Source: an uncultured Colwellia sp. (GTDB lineage Bacteria > Pseudomonadota > Gammaproteobacteria > Enterobacterales > Alteromonadaceae). From it: a stretch of DNA of 35,318 nucleotides. Location of the stretch: contig CAJXUT010000008.1 in assembly GCA_913061365.1 (NCBI GenBank), positions 1 through 35,318 of the forward strand, written 5' to 3'. Shown piece after piece: positions 8,644-17,450 of the stretch (position 1 is its first letter; each line of letters opens with the position of its first letter). Below the pieces are notes generated by a model that ran no database searches, was not told where the DNA came from, and worked only from the letters and a program-made list of their open reading frames with translations. A program made the translations under genes and the position numbers.

Positions 8644-9285
8644 ATGACCCACCCGAGTAAAACAACTGTAATTGCCATTGTGGGCGCTTCTGCTTCAGGA
8701 AAATCTCTCTTAGCGCAAACTATTTATGATGAATTACTGCCAGAGCTTGGTTGTGATGGAATTTCTATCATTAAAGAAGACGCTTATTATCGCGATCAAT
8801 CACATTTATTGATGGACGAAAGAGTTAACACTAATTATGACCATCCCAAAGCGTTTGAGCATGAGTTGCTTAGTTCACATTTAGCTTCACTCATTGCACA
8901 ACAACCTATTGAATGCCCAATATATTGTTATAAAACGCACACACGAACTACGCAAACCATTAACATTAAGCCAACAAAAATAATTTTAGTTGAAGGTATT
9001 TTATTACTTTCTAATCCACAATTACGCGATTGTTTTGATATTAAAGTTTACATGGATACGCCACTTGATATTTGTTTGATCAGAAGAATAGAGCGTGACA
9101 CCAAAGAGCGAGAACGTAGCTTAGAGTCGATAACTAATCAGTATTTAACAACCGTTCGACCTATGTATTATCAATTTATTGAACCATCAAAAGAATGGGC
9201 TGATATTCTGATTACTCGCGGCGGTAAAAATCGTATGGCAATACAAATGTTGAAAGCTGAAATTAGACAGCTACATAGCTCATAA
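8644..9285 (+). CDS. udk: Uridine kinase
   Basis: Phosphorylates uridine and cytidine to UMP and CMP in pyrimidine salvage. The 213-residue protein has an N-terminal P-loop (AIVGASASGKSLLAQTI, about residues 12-28), followed by IIKEDAYYRD, NYDHPKAFEHELL, ILVEGILLLSNPQLRD and the lid segment LIRRIERDTKERERS. All are expected for Udk. It opens a plus-strand run udk-nupC-deoC-tdk with gaps of 25, 32 and 15 bases, so it is probably the first gene of a nucleoside uptake and salvage operon. Confidence 0.95.
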   Translation: MTHPSKTTVIAIVGASASGKSLLAQTIYDELLPELGCDGISIIKEDAYYRDQSHLLMDERVNTNYDHPKAFEHELLSSHLASLIAQQPIECPIYCYKTHTRTTQTINIKPTKIILVEGILLLSNPQLRDCFDIKVYMDTPLDICLIRRIERDTKERERSLESITNQYLTTVRPMYYQFIEPSKEWADILITRGGKNRMAIQMLKAEIRQLHSS

Positions 9286-9310
9286 ATAATAAAAATAACA
9301 TGAGGTTTCG

Positions 9311-10555
9311 ATGGAACTAGCTACAATTAGAGGTTTATTAGGTATTGGCGTTTTACTTGCCATCGCAGTACTTTTATCTAAAAAAAGACAAGCCATTAAT
9401 TTTCGTACCGTTGGTTGGGCTTTTGTTATTCAAATCAGTTTAGGTGCCTTTGTTCTCTATACTTCCTTTGGTAAAGACGCATTAGCTTCAATTTCTAATG
9501 GTGTTCAAGAGGTTATTAATAGCGCTAACGTAGGTATTACTTTTTTATTTGGCGGTTTAGGTACTGATGCAATGTTTGATAACGGTGTAGGTTTTGTTTT
9601 TGCCGTTAGAGTTTTACCCGTTATTATCTTTTTCTCTTCATTAATTTCTGTGCTTTATTACCTTGGGATAATGCAATGGGTGGTTCGAATTATTGGTGGC
9701 GCTTTACAAAAACTACTTAAAACCAGTAAGCCTGAATCATTATCTGCTACAGCAAATATTTTTGTGGGTCAAACTGAGGCCCCTTTAGTTATTCGTCCTT
9801 ATATTGCCAAGATGACCCAATCTGAATTATTTGCCATTATGGTAGGCGGTTTAGCGTCTGTTGCCGGCTCAATTTTAGCGGGCTATGCTGGTTTGGGTAT
9901 TGATTTAAAATATTTAATCGCTGCTTCTTTTATGGCTGCTCCCGGCGGTTTGTTAATGGCAAAAATTATCATGCCGGAAACAGAACATGAAAAAATAGCT
10001 CAAGAAAAATTGCTTACTGAAGACATCGGTGAGCAACCGAGTAATGTTATCGATGCTGCAGCATCTGGTGCAGCATCTGGGTTGAAATTAGCCGTTAATG
10101 TAGGTGCCATGTTACTTGCCTTTATAGCACTCATTGCCCTATTGAATACATTGGTAGGTGGCACCTCAAGCTTACTTGGCTTTGAAGGTATTACTATCGA
10201 GTGGATATTAGGTTATTTATTCGCGCCTATTGCCTATCTCATCGGTGTACCAAGTGCTGAAATGTTACAAGCAGGTAGCTTTATTGGCCAAAAAATTGTA
10301 GTAAATGAATTTTTTGCTTATGTTAATTTTGTTGAAGTTAAAGACAGCCTTAGTGCTTCCACTCAAGCCATTGTTACCTTTGCATTATGTGGATTTGCCA
10401 ACTTATCTTCTATTGCTATTTTATTGGGTGGCATTGGCTCAATGGCTCCCAATAGACGTCATGATATTGCCAAGCTAGGTATGAAAGCCATGATTGCTGC
10501 CACATTAGCCAATTTAATGAGCGCGGCAATTGCTGGCGTGTTTCTATCCCTATAA
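9311..10555 (+). CDS. nupC: Concentrative nucleoside transporter (CNT family)
   Basis: A 414-residue polytopic inner-membrane transporter for nucleosides driven by a cation gradient. CNT signatures are [46 protein letters not shown] in the first half, and [29 protein letters not shown] with [24 protein letters not shown] in the second. Length and the two hairpin regions agree with NupC. The co-transcribed partners udk, deoC and tdk provide use of the imported nucleosides. Whether it uses protons or sodium cannot be read here; sodium coupling would be normal in a marine host. Confidence 0.93.
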   Translation: MELATIRGLLGIGVLLAIAVLLSKKRQAINFRTVGWAFVIQISLGAFVLYTSFGKDALASISNGVQEVINSANVGITFLFGGLGTDAMFDNGVGFVFAVRVLPVIIFFSSLISVLYYLGIMQWVVRIIGGALQKLLKTSKPESLSATANIFVGQTEAPLVIRPYIAKMTQSELFAIMVGGLASVAGSILAGYAGLGIDLKYLIAASFMAAPGGLLMAKIIMPETEHEKIAQEKLLTEDIGEQPSNVIDAAASGAASGLKLAVNVGAMLLAFIALIALLNTLVGGTSSLLGFEGITIEWILGYLFAPIAYLIGVPSAEMLQAGSFIGQKIVVNEFFAYVNFVEVKDSLSASTQAIVTFALCGFANLSSIAILLGGIGSMAPNRRHDIAKLGMKAMIAATLANLMSAAIAGVFLSL

Positions 10556-10587
10556 TTTTTACTTACACCTTTTAAAAAGTACTCGCT

Positions 10588-11385
10588 ATGAAAGTCCAAA
10601 AAAACATTGAAAAAAAAGCAGCAACCTTAGCAATAAGCTTAATGGATTTAACCAGCTTAACTGATCAAGAAACCCCGCAAGAAATAGAGAAACTTTGCCA
10701 ACAAGCTAAATCTCAAGGGGGTGATACAGCTGCCATTTGTATTTTTCCACGCTTTATTCCTTTAGCTAAAAAAAAGTTACAGCAGCAAGGTACTCCTCAT
10801 ATTAAAATTGCCACAGTGGTTAACTTTCCCCATGGTAATGACGATGTTGCAATTGCTATAGCCGAAACTAAAGCTGCTGTTGCCTATGGCGCTGATGAAG
10901 TGGATGTGGTTTTTCCATATAAGGCACTAATTAGCGGTGATATTCATGTTGGATTAGAGCTTATTGAAGCATGTAAACAGGCTTGCCCAAAAAAAGTATT
11001 ACTAAAAGTTATTATAGAATCAGGTGAATTAAAAACACCTGAGTTAATAAAACTTGCCAGTGAGGTCGCCATTCGTGCTGGTGCAGACTTTATTAAAACG
11101 TCCACAGGAAAAGTTGCAATCAATGCAACACCCGATGCAGCAAAAATAATGCTTAATGTTATAAAGTCGACAAATAATGACACTATCGACACAGGCTTTA
11201 AAGCCGCAGGAGGAGTTAGAAATGTAGACGACGCTTTAGTTTATTTAACTTTAGCAAAAGACATATTAGGTGATAACTGGACTACTTCTAAACATTTCAG
11301 GTTTGGTGCTAGTAGCTTACTTGATAACTTACTTTCGACACTTAACTTCACTGATGAAAAAGCTAACTCATCAAACAACTACTAA
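10588..11385 (+). CDS. deoC: Deoxyribose-phosphate aldolase
   Basis: Cleaves 2-deoxyribose 5-phosphate to acetaldehyde and glyceraldehyde 3-phosphate, the last step of deoxynucleoside catabolism. It is a 265-residue class I (Schiff base) aldolase with TIM-barrel motifs [38 protein letters not shown], the active-site lysine segment [10 protein letters not shown] and the second lysine segment [14 protein letters not shown]. Length matches the E. coli-type DeoC. It lies between nupC and tdk in the same operon. Confidence 0.95.
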   Translation: MKVQKNIEKKAATLAISLMDLTSLTDQETPQEIEKLCQQAKSQGGDTAAICIFPRFIPLAKKKLQQQGTPHIKIATVVNFPHGNDDVAIAIAETKAAVAYGADEVDVVFPYKALISGDIHVGLELIEACKQACPKKVLLKVIIESGELKTPELIKLASEVAIRAGADFIKTSTGKVAINATPDAAKIMLNVIKSTNNDTIDTGFKAAGGVRNVDDALVYLTLAKDILGDNWTTSKHFRFGASSLLDNLLSTLNFTDEKANSSNNY

Positions 11386-11400
11386 TAAATTGGCAACATT

Positions 11401-11982
11401 ATGGCGCAACTTTACTTTTATTATTCATCAATGAATGCAGGTAAATCTACCCATTTATTACAATCTTCATATAACTATAATGAGTGCGGACTACGCACCA
11501 TTTTATTTACAGCACAAATTGATGATCGGTATACAAAAGGTAAAGTATCTTCACGGTTAGGTATTGATGCTGATGCTAAGTTATTTGACTTGAAAACTGA
11601 TATTTACAATGAAGTTAAGCTCATACAAACAAAAGAAGCGATTGCTTGTGTCTTAATCGACGAAGCTCAATTTTTAACCAAAGAACAAGTAAGTCAGCTA
11701 ACCGAGGTTGTTGATGAATTAAATATACCTGTTTTAGCTTATGGTATTCGTACTGATTTTTTGGGGCAAACATTTAGCGGTAGTGCCGCTTTACTGGCAT
11801 GGGCTGATAAGTTAGTAGAGCTAAAAACAATTTGTCATTGTGGCAGAAAAGCCAACTTTGTTATTCGCTTAAATAGCGACGGTCAAGCCGCTACACATGG
11901 CGAACAAGTAGAAATTGGCGGTAACGAACGCTATCAAGCCTTATGTCGAAAGCATTTTAAAGAATATGTTAATTTACAATAA
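11401..11982 (+). CDS. tdk: Thymidine kinase
   Basis: Phosphorylates thymidine to dTMP for DNA precursor salvage. The 193-residue type II thymidine kinase shows the P-loop [20 protein letters not shown], a Walker B-like [14 protein letters not shown], the lasso-side segment [22 protein letters not shown] and the zinc site made by [13 protein letters not shown] and CRKHF near the C terminus. It is the last gene of the udk-nupC-deoC-tdk run and starts 15 bases after deoC. A convergent minus-strand gene follows 19 bases after its stop. Confidence 0.95.
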   Translation: MAQLYFYYSSMNAGKSTHLLQSSYNYNECGLRTILFTAQIDDRYTKGKVSSRLGIDADAKLFDLKTDIYNEVKLIQTKEAIACVLIDEAQFLTKEQVSQLTEVVDELNIPVLAYGIRTDFLGQTFSGSAALLAWADKLVELKTICHCGRKANFVIRLNSDGQAATHGEQVEIGGNERYQALCRKHFKEYVNLQ

Positions 11983-12001
11983 CTTAAAAAATAACTCAAC
12001 A

Positions 12002-12262
12002 TTACTTAAGTAACGCGTGACCTTCTGGAAGCTGTTTTGCAATCCATAAAGCAAGTTTATGTTTCATATGCGGCTGGTCTTCACTTTCTACGGCAAGAGG
12101 CTGAATTAACTTATCATTTACTAATAAACGATAAAGACTCTCTATCTTATCTTTTGCTGAGTTCGTTGCTGCAAAGCTTTTGTAACCTCTATTTACGGCA
12201 TACTTTTCACCAATAACCAGTGCTTTTTTTAATAACTCAGCTTCATTTTTTAATTTTTTCAT
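12002..12262 (-). CDS. DUF5062-type small cytoplasmic protein
   Basis: An 86-residue, lysine-rich, all-helical-looking protein without signal peptide. The segments NEAELLKKALVIGEKYAVNRGY, LYRLLVNDKLIQPL and MKHKLALWIAKQLPEGHALL resemble the small gammaproteobacterial family annotated as DUF5062, whose function is unknown. The name comes from memory of the family pattern, not from a search. It is monocistronic and convergent with tdk. Confidence 0.65.
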   Translation of the reverse strand: MKKLKNEAELLKKALVIGEKYAVNRGYKSFAATNSAKDKIESLYRLLVNDKLIQPLAVESEDQPHMKHKLALWIAKQLPEGHALLK

Positions 12263-12380
12263 TTTGATAACTTCTTAATATTCAAACTAAAGTTAAGATG
12301 CGTTAAAAGTTAATGCAAGTCAATCGACTATTGTCACTATTTGAGAATTCGATTAAAAACTATTCTTTATTCTATAAACT

Positions 12381-13109
12381 CTAAAATTCATATTCAATCG
12401 CCATACGAAGAATATGCCCCTTACTGCGGCTATCAACTCCTGTGATAAAGCCAGCTTCCCATTTAAGTTGCTTTTGACCATTAAAGCGTTGAATTCCCAT
12501 AAACGCGGGGCCAATACCTAAATAATTTTCACCTGAATATAGTTCGATAGCAGGCTGGAATTGTTCAAGATAACGATAACGATACTGTAAGCGAAACTCT
12601 GTCTCAAATTCACTTATGATAGTATTTCCCCATTCATAAATAATGAAGCCGTTAAGCGTAAGGCTTGTGCGACCAAACTCTTTTTCTATTAGAACACCTG
12701 ATGTAATTTCCCAATTTTTTTGTCTATGTTCTTTTTCAATTTCAAATAACAATCCCCAATCAGCCCAATATTCGCCCTGCTCAGTCAACATCCAACGAGC
12801 CTCAATCTCATATGAACTCAACTTAAAGTTATCATTAGCATCACGTTCACCAACCAAATAAAGTTCTAGCATAAGACTGTCTGTTAATGATTGACCATAA
12901 GCAAAACGTTGAGCAAACTTATTATCTTCACTGTCTTGAAGTGAAAATAGTCGCCACTCAACTTCACGCTCATTAGGTAATACATAAGGGTGATAGACTT
13001 TATCTACTACAACACCGTCGGCATGAACCATGGCACTAAAACTGAATAATAAAATGGCACTAATAAAGTTAAACCAACAAGACTGATTCATGAGTTGGAT
13101 GGCTTTCAT
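12381..13109 (-). CDS. Secreted, probable outer-membrane beta-barrel protein
   Basis: The track start is too early. The ATG at 13109 overlaps the preceding stop (ATGA) and gives 242 residues beginning with a clear signal peptide (MKAIQLMNQSCWFNFISAILLFSFSAMVHADG). The mature part is rich in alternating aromatic and charged strands (IEARWMLTEQGEYWADWGLLFEIE, YRYRYLEQFQPAIELYSGENY) and ends MAIEYEF. A terminal phenylalanine is typical for outer-membrane barrels. I do not recognise a named family. It is the last gene of the cluster, directly coupled to the FTR1-like permease, so it may provide outer-membrane passage or a scaffold for the same metal/redox process. The function is inference. Confidence 0.7.
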   Translation of the reverse strand: MKAIQLMNQSCWFNFISAILLFSFSAMVHADGVVVDKVYHPYVLPNEREVEWRLFSLQDSEDNKFAQRFAYGQSLTDSLMLELYLVGERDANDNFKLSSYEIEARWMLTEQGEYWADWGLLFEIEKEHRQKNWEITSGVLIEKEFGRTSLTLNGFIIYEWGNTIISEFETEFRLQYRYRYLEQFQPAIELYSGENYLGIGPAFMGIQRFNGQKQLKWEAGFITGVDSRSKGHILRMAIEYEF

Positions 13110-13918
13110 AGAGCTTCTCCAGAAGTAAAACGGACAAAGGATCGATTTGTGCTCAGGTATACAGGAATAATAAAGGCACATATATAGACAATAAGCTGCA
13201 TAAGTGAAGGGGTTGTTTCATAGCCAATAAGAACACGGAGTAATTGCCCAATTTCAGAGCTTTCAGTGATAAAGTTGCTACTATTCCACAGACTATAACT
13301 TAACGGTAAAACGTCCACTTGTTGTAAAAGTACAATCGACTGCATTAACTGAGCTAGAGCAAAAAATAGTAAAAAGTAGTTTGAAGTTTTCTTATGAAGA
13401 CTAGCATCACAATAGCGTAGGAAAAAGAAGAGTAGAATAGCAGCACTGATACAAATACCAACTGCTAAAATAATACCAACAAATAATGATTCAACCCCTG
13501 AATATTCTCCTGTCAACGATTGCGTCCAATAACTTGTTAAATACAGCATAAAGTTTGAGCTATTTAGCGTCAAAACTAATAATAAAATAACTAGAGATAA
13601 ACTTTTTTGAGCCCTGCTATAAAGGTGCTTATTACCCAACAAAAATACTAAGGCACAACATAAATAAATTAGAATAAAGCCCGCTGAAAAGACAAACTCA
13701 GTTCCTTTGCCATCAAAAAGTTGCGATATTTCTTCCATAAAGTAATTTAATAAAAGTACCAATATAATAACCAAAATATTTAGAGCAACGATTTTTTTAA
13801 TGGTAACAATCCTTTTAGAGCTTTCTAAATTCTCAGTTAAGCATAATAATAACAATGCAATCACAATAAACATGGGTAACGCACTTTGTAGAAAGATAAT
13901 AATTGTATTAATTAACAT
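13106..13918 (-). CDS. FTR1-like integral membrane permease, degenerate metal motifs
   Basis: The ATG at 13918 (after AAGAAGGGGAACAGC) gives 270 residues; the longer track ORF only runs back into the upstream gene. There are about seven hydrophobic helices, with the overall plan of the FTR1/EfeU iron permease family, and it directly follows a cupredoxin gene as in Ftr-type loci. The first helix reads FLQSALPMFIVIALLLL where classical FTR1 has a REGLE motif. The second candidate site, YSGVESLFVGIILAVG, keeps only the GxE part. So the iron-binding glutamates and arginine are mostly lost. It is probably a transporter paralogue with a changed substrate, or a redox/assembly membrane partner. The family call rests on topology and context. 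Confidence 0.6.
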   Translation of the reverse strand: MLINTIIIFLQSALPMFIVIALLLLCLTENLESSKRIVTIKKIVALNILVIILVLLLNYFMEEISQLFDGKGTEFVFSAGFILIYLCCALVFLLGNKHLYSRAQKSLSLVILLLVLTLNSSNFMLYLTSYWTQSLTGEYSGVESLFVGIILAVGICISAAILLFFFLRYCDASLHKKTSNYFLLFFALAQLMQSIVLLQQVDVLPLSYSLWNSSNFITESSEIGQLLRVLIGYETTPSLMQLIVYICAFIIPVYLSTNRSFVRFTSGEAL

Positions 13919-14336
13919 GCTGTTCCCCTTCTTTAAGTGCTGTTTCATCATCCAACTCTTTTTTAGGGATTTGTGTATCCACAACAATCACTTTTCCTCG
14001 TGCACTATTTGGATGGTATTCACCAAAAAACTGATATTCGCCTTCTGGCAACGGTCCAATAAAAATAATTGCTTCTTGCTTGGGAAAAAGAACTTTTTCT
14101 CGATTTAAATCAAAGCTGTCAAATTCTTCAACACTATGATCATGGTTCAAGATAACTAACTTAACTTTTTTATTTCTAGGGATAGTGATTTTCGCAGGAT
14201 AAAAAAGATGATTTTTTAAGGCTAGATGGAATTCAGGACGTTTCGCTTCAGCAGTTAAACTAAACAAACAAAGTAAGTTAATTAATACGGTCAGTGTATA
14301 GGCATTTAGGAATCCCTTAAGAAGCTTATCAATCAT
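13908..14336 (-). CDS. Periplasmic cupredoxin-domain protein
   Basis: ATG at 14336, eight bases after AGGAG and overlapping the sensor-kinase stop by eight bases, is a better start than the TTG of the track. It gives 142 residues. The signal peptide (LLKGFLNAYTLTVLINLLCLFSLTAEA) leads into a cupredoxin-like fold: ALKNHLFYPAKITIPRNKKVKLVILNHDHSVEEFDSF, then GPLPEGEYQFFGEYHPNSARGKVIV. The ligand positions resemble Cupredoxin_1 family members that partner FTR1-type permeases (histidines in NHDHSVEEF and GEYHPN). A Cys ligand of the blue-copper type is absent, as is usual in this subgroup. It probably binds copper or oxidises/hands over a metal ion in the periplasm. Confidence 0.75.
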   Translation of the reverse strand: MIDKLLKGFLNAYTLTVLINLLCLFSLTAEAKRPEFHLALKNHLFYPAKITIPRNKKVKLVILNHDHSVEEFDSFDLNREKVLFPKQEAIIFIGPLPEGEYQFFGEYHPNSARGKVIVVDTQIPKKELDDETALKEGEQHVN

Positions 14337-15780
14337 CTCCCTGCTCCTTTTCAAGTGCTATACCTTTAAAATATACAACAACACACAGCCCTTGCAGCAA
14401 AGTTGATTGAGATAGCTCTATATTGGCACCATGAACGTCAGCAATATGTTTAACAATAGTTAAACCTAATCCGCATCCTTGCACATCTGAATTATGTTGA
14501 TCGCCGCCTACGCGATAAAAACGGTCAAAAATTCGTTGATATTCCTTAGGGTCAATACCCGAGCCTGAATCTTCAACACACAATGCTATTTTTTTATTCC
14601 CTCTATTTTTTTCTTCATTAATTAACTTAACCGAAACGTAAATTTTTCCGCCTGTTGGTGTGTATTTGTTTGCATTAGAAATCAAGTTAATGGCTAGTAA
14701 ATGTATAGAAAACTCATGCGCAAATAAGAAAACATCATCACTTTCTAACACGATAGTTTGTTCTTTCATCGCGATATCATTATAAAGTTCAGCAACAACT
14801 TGTTGTAACAATGAGTTCAAATTGAAACGTGTGCTGTTTTGAATTATTTGCGAAGTATTAGTGCGATTTAAATTTAAAATTTGATCGATCACATGTCCCA
14901 TTCTATCAACACTATTGGTCAATTCTTTTACCGAATCAAAATGACGAATATCATTTGCCGTAACAGCTAAGTCTTTTGAAGATAAATGCGTGGAAAAATC
15001 CTGTGTGATGTTATGAACGTTAATTTTCAGCACACTAAGTGGTGTTTTTAACTCATGGGCAGCATCTTCTGCAAAATGCCTTTCCCGTTGAAATGCAGTA
15101 GCTAAACGGGAGAATAGCTGATTTAAGGTTATAACAATATCAGCCAATTCAGTGTTATTAACCGCTAAATTTAGGGGACTAAAATCATTGGTATTACGTT
15201 GCCCAAGCTCTGTACGTAGTTGATGTAACGGCTTTAAACCTTGCGTGATAATGAGATAAATTAGAAAAGATAGAATAACTATTGCAATAATCATAGGTGT
15301 TACTGCTGCTAGGATAAGATCTTGAGCTAAGGCAAATTGAGTTTGTAGCGGTTGTGCAACAATTACGCTGATAGATGGATAATTTTGATCATCTTGTTCA
15401 TTAGATAAAGTAACAACACGCCAACGATTATTTAAAAAATTTACCTCTGAAAAGAAAATAAACTCTTTATTTAAATGGTTATTAGATAATTCAGGGGCAA
15501 TAATAAGGTGATCGGGTGCATTATTACTTTTAATGATTAAAGTGTTATTTTTCCAAACTTGAAAAGCAAAACTACCTTGCTGCGCTACCTGTGTTACTTG
15601 CCCTATTTTGCTCGTTGTCGTTTGAACAGCCATTAACGTTTGAGCAATATCAATTAACTGTTGATCGAACTGCTTTTCAGCTCGTGACATACTCACTTTA
15701 TAGCCCTGAATAGCAGCAATAAAGGTAATTAATGTTAATACAGAAAAGAGGGTTAGAACCAAATAGCGGCGAATGCTCAA
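14329..15780 (-). CDS. Two-component sensor histidine kinase (QseC/PmrB-like)
   Basis: A 483-residue membrane kinase. The first membrane helix is at about residues 6-26, a periplasmic sensor region of about 130 residues follows, and the second helix is LILAAVTPMIIAIVILSFLIYLI. After a HAMP linker comes the H-box FAEDAAHELKTPLSVLK with the phospho-accepting His, then the ATPase boxes NLISNANKYTPTGG, VEDSGSGIDP and GCGLGLTIV. The start is a TTG 17 bases after the regulator stop; no in-frame ATG fits. It is paired with the OmpR-type regulator immediately upstream and lies between apbE and the cupredoxin, so the stimulus is likely periplasmic and linked to the cluster's metal or redox task. The signal itself is unknown. 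Confidence 0.9.
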   Translation of the reverse strand: MSIRRYLVLTLFSVLTLITFIAAIQGYKVSMSRAEKQFDQQLIDIAQTLMAVQTTTSKIGQVTQVAQQGSFAFQVWKNNTLIIKSNNAPDHLIIAPELSNNHLNKEFIFFSEVNFLNNRWRVVTLSNEQDDQNYPSISVIVAQPLQTQFALAQDLILAAVTPMIIAIVILSFLIYLIITQGLKPLHQLRTELGQRNTNDFSPLNLAVNNTELADIVITLNQLFSRLATAFQRERHFAEDAAHELKTPLSVLKINVHNITQDFSTHLSSKDLAVTANDIRHFDSVKELTNSVDRMGHVIDQILNLNRTNTSQIIQNSTRFNLNSLLQQVVAELYNDIAMKEQTIVLESDDVFLFAHEFSIHLLAINLISNANKYTPTGGKIYVSVKLINEEKNRGNKKIALCVEDSGSGIDPKEYQRIFDRFYRVGGDQHNSDVQGCGLGLTIVKHIADVHGANIELSQSTLLQGLCVVVYFKGIALEKEQGDD

Positions 15781-15797
15781 AGCTTAGTACTCATTAC

Positions 15798-16478
15798 TTA
15801 ATATGAATTATTAATAATGTAGCCAACACCACGTACATTTTGAATAAATTTATCAGGTAAATTTTTTCTTAATTTATGAATATGAACTTCAACAGCATTA
15901 CTCAATACTTCTTCACCCCAATGGTATAGCTTTGACTCAATTTGTTCCCGAGATAGTATACGGCCTGCATTTTCCATCAACGCTTTTAACACCATAAACT
16001 CCTTTTTAGAAAAATGGCATTCTATTTCAGTATCTGCGTTATCACCACCGACAAATACTTTATGAGCAAAGGTATCTAGCTTAACTTGTCCCACACAAAT
16101 AAGTGCAGAGCTAGCAGTGCCTAATCTACGTTCAATAACTCGTAATCTCGCCATCAATTCTTGTATCTCAAAAGGCTTAACTAGGTAATCATCAGCGCCA
16201 TAATCAAGCCCTTTAATTTTACTTTCAAGTGAGTCGCGTGCGGTTAAAATGATAACTGGCAATGATGATTTTTGCTTACGCAATTGATTTAACACCTCAA
16301 GCCCATCGATATCAGGTAAGCCTAAATCCAAAATAATCATATCTTGATCGGGTGCAGATAAGGCATTTAATGCGACTTTGCCTTGATTTACATGATTAAC
16401 TACAAACCCTTCACTTTTTAATGATACCTGCAAAGCGCTAGCCAGTGGTAAATCATCTTCAACTAATAATATTCTCAT
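15798..16478 (-). CDS. OmpR/PhoB-family response regulator
   Basis: A 226-residue regulator. The receiver domain at residues 1-115 has acidic pocket LLVEDDLPL, phospho-acceptor Asp in MIILDLGLPDIDGLEV and conserved Lys in VKPFEIQEL. The winged-helix DNA-binding domain follows at about 130-225 (LSREQIESKLYHWGEEVLSNAVEVHIHKLRKNL, NVRGVGYII). It is the partner of the kinase encoded 17 bases downstream. QseB/PmrA-like regulators bind CTTAA direct repeats in many proteobacteria, and three such repeats lie upstream of the first gene of this cluster, suggesting autoregulation. Confidence 0.93.
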   Translation of the reverse strand: MRILLVEDDLPLASALQVSLKSEGFVVNHVNQGKVALNALSAPDQDMIILDLGLPDIDGLEVLNQLRKQKSSLPVIILTARDSLESKIKGLDYGADDYLVKPFEIQELMARLRVIERRLGTASSALICVGQVKLDTFAHKVFVGGDNADTEIECHFSKKEFMVLKALMENAGRILSREQIESKLYHWGEEVLSNAVEVHIHKLRKNLPDKFIQNVRGVGYIINNSY

Positions 16479-16517
16479 ATCACTGCTACCTCTTGCTTAC
16501 TGTTTTCATGGGTATAC

Positions 16518-17432
16518 TTATCTTCTAGCCCAAAATTTAATGTCTTGTTGCTCTAAAAATTGCTCCGCATGAGCGCCTTGAAGTAAAGCAAGTGTTGCGA
16601 GTATTCCTGCTTGAATACATTGAGGTGCAACAACAGTAATTGATCGTGGTGCTTCATTAATTGGCCAGCCTGTTTTTGCATTCAAAATATGGCTATATCG
16701 TTTACCCTCATGAATAAGAAATCGACGAGCATCACCGCTAGTTGCCAGTGCACCTGAATTTAACGAAATAATCATATCTGTATGGTTGTTGTCGGTATTG
16801 TCTGGGTGTTCAATGGCTACTTGCCAAGGTTCGTTGTTGCCACGAGCACAAGTTACAGCTAAATCGCCACCTAAATTAACTAATACAGGACTATCAGTTA
16901 ACTGTTTTGCAAGGATAATAGCGCGGTCAACCGCATATTCTTTACCTATACCACCAAAATCAATTTCCATTCCTTTTGCTAAAGTTATTTGTTTTTGATC
17001 AAAGTGAATTTTTTGCCAACCAACACATGCTAAAGCATCATTAACTTGTTCTTCTATTGGAAAATCATCATATCGGCTTTTGTTACCATGAAAAGACCAG
17101 ACTTTTCTAAGTACACCAGAGCTGATATCAAACAAGCCATCACTTAATTGATAGCATTGTTCAGCAAAGTTTAGTAATAAATAGGTTTCTTCATCGATAG
17201 TAACTGGCTTTGTCGCATTGTTATTAATAGCACTGCAAATACTATGTTGATTATATCGGCTATATTTATCTTCAATACGCCAAACTTCTGTTGCAAGCGT
17301 ATTACCAAGCGTCGTTGCTAATTGCTTGTCAGAAGTTTGTATTATGACCTCACAAGGACTTGCCATGGCCGTAAATGTTATGCCATAGCTGTCTTTATTC
17401 TTTACTAGCTGTATTGATCTACCTGTATTCAA
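16518..17432 (-). CDS. apbE: FAD:protein FMN transferase (ApbE family)
   Basis: ApbE proteins transfer FMN from FAD to a Thr or Ser of a partner protein in the periplasm. The 304-residue sequence has the family motifs FTAMASPCEVII near the N terminus, SSGVLRKVWSFHG, MEIDFGGIGKEYAVDRA, SPVLVNLGGDLAV, and GALATSGDARRFLIHEGKRYSHILNAKTGWPI containing the metal-binding region. No signal peptide or lipobox is obvious at the proposed TTG start, so its location is unclear; a missed upstream start is possible. It follows the DUF3570 gene by 18 bases and shares the operon with DUF4266, an association seen in other genomes. No FMN-bind domain gene is near; the DUF3570 protein holds the only ApbE-target-like motif that I found. 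Confidence 0.9.
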   Translation of the reverse strand: MNTGRSIQLVKNKDSYGITFTAMASPCEVIIQTSDKQLATTLGNTLATEVWRIEDKYSRYNQHSICSAINNNATKPVTIDEETYLLLNFAEQCYQLSDGLFDISSGVLRKVWSFHGNKSRYDDFPIEEQVNDALACVGWQKIHFDQKQITLAKGMEIDFGGIGKEYAVDRAIILAKQLTDSPVLVNLGGDLAVTCARGNNEPWQVAIEHPDNTDNNHTDMIISLNSGALATSGDARRFLIHEGKRYSHILNAKTGWPINEAPRSITVVAPQCIQAGILATLALLQGAHAEQFLEQQDIKFWARR

Positions 17433-17450
17433 GTATTTCTCATCAGAAAA

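Noticed and set aside
13800-14108. Plus-strand ORF of 102 residues across the permease/cupredoxin junction
   Set aside because: Antisense to two coupled genes, with basic low-complexity composition; a shadow of AT-rich DNA.
13106-14336. Complete FtrABCD iron uptake system
   Set aside because: No P19-type or ferredoxin-type partner is present and the permease lacks its iron motifs.
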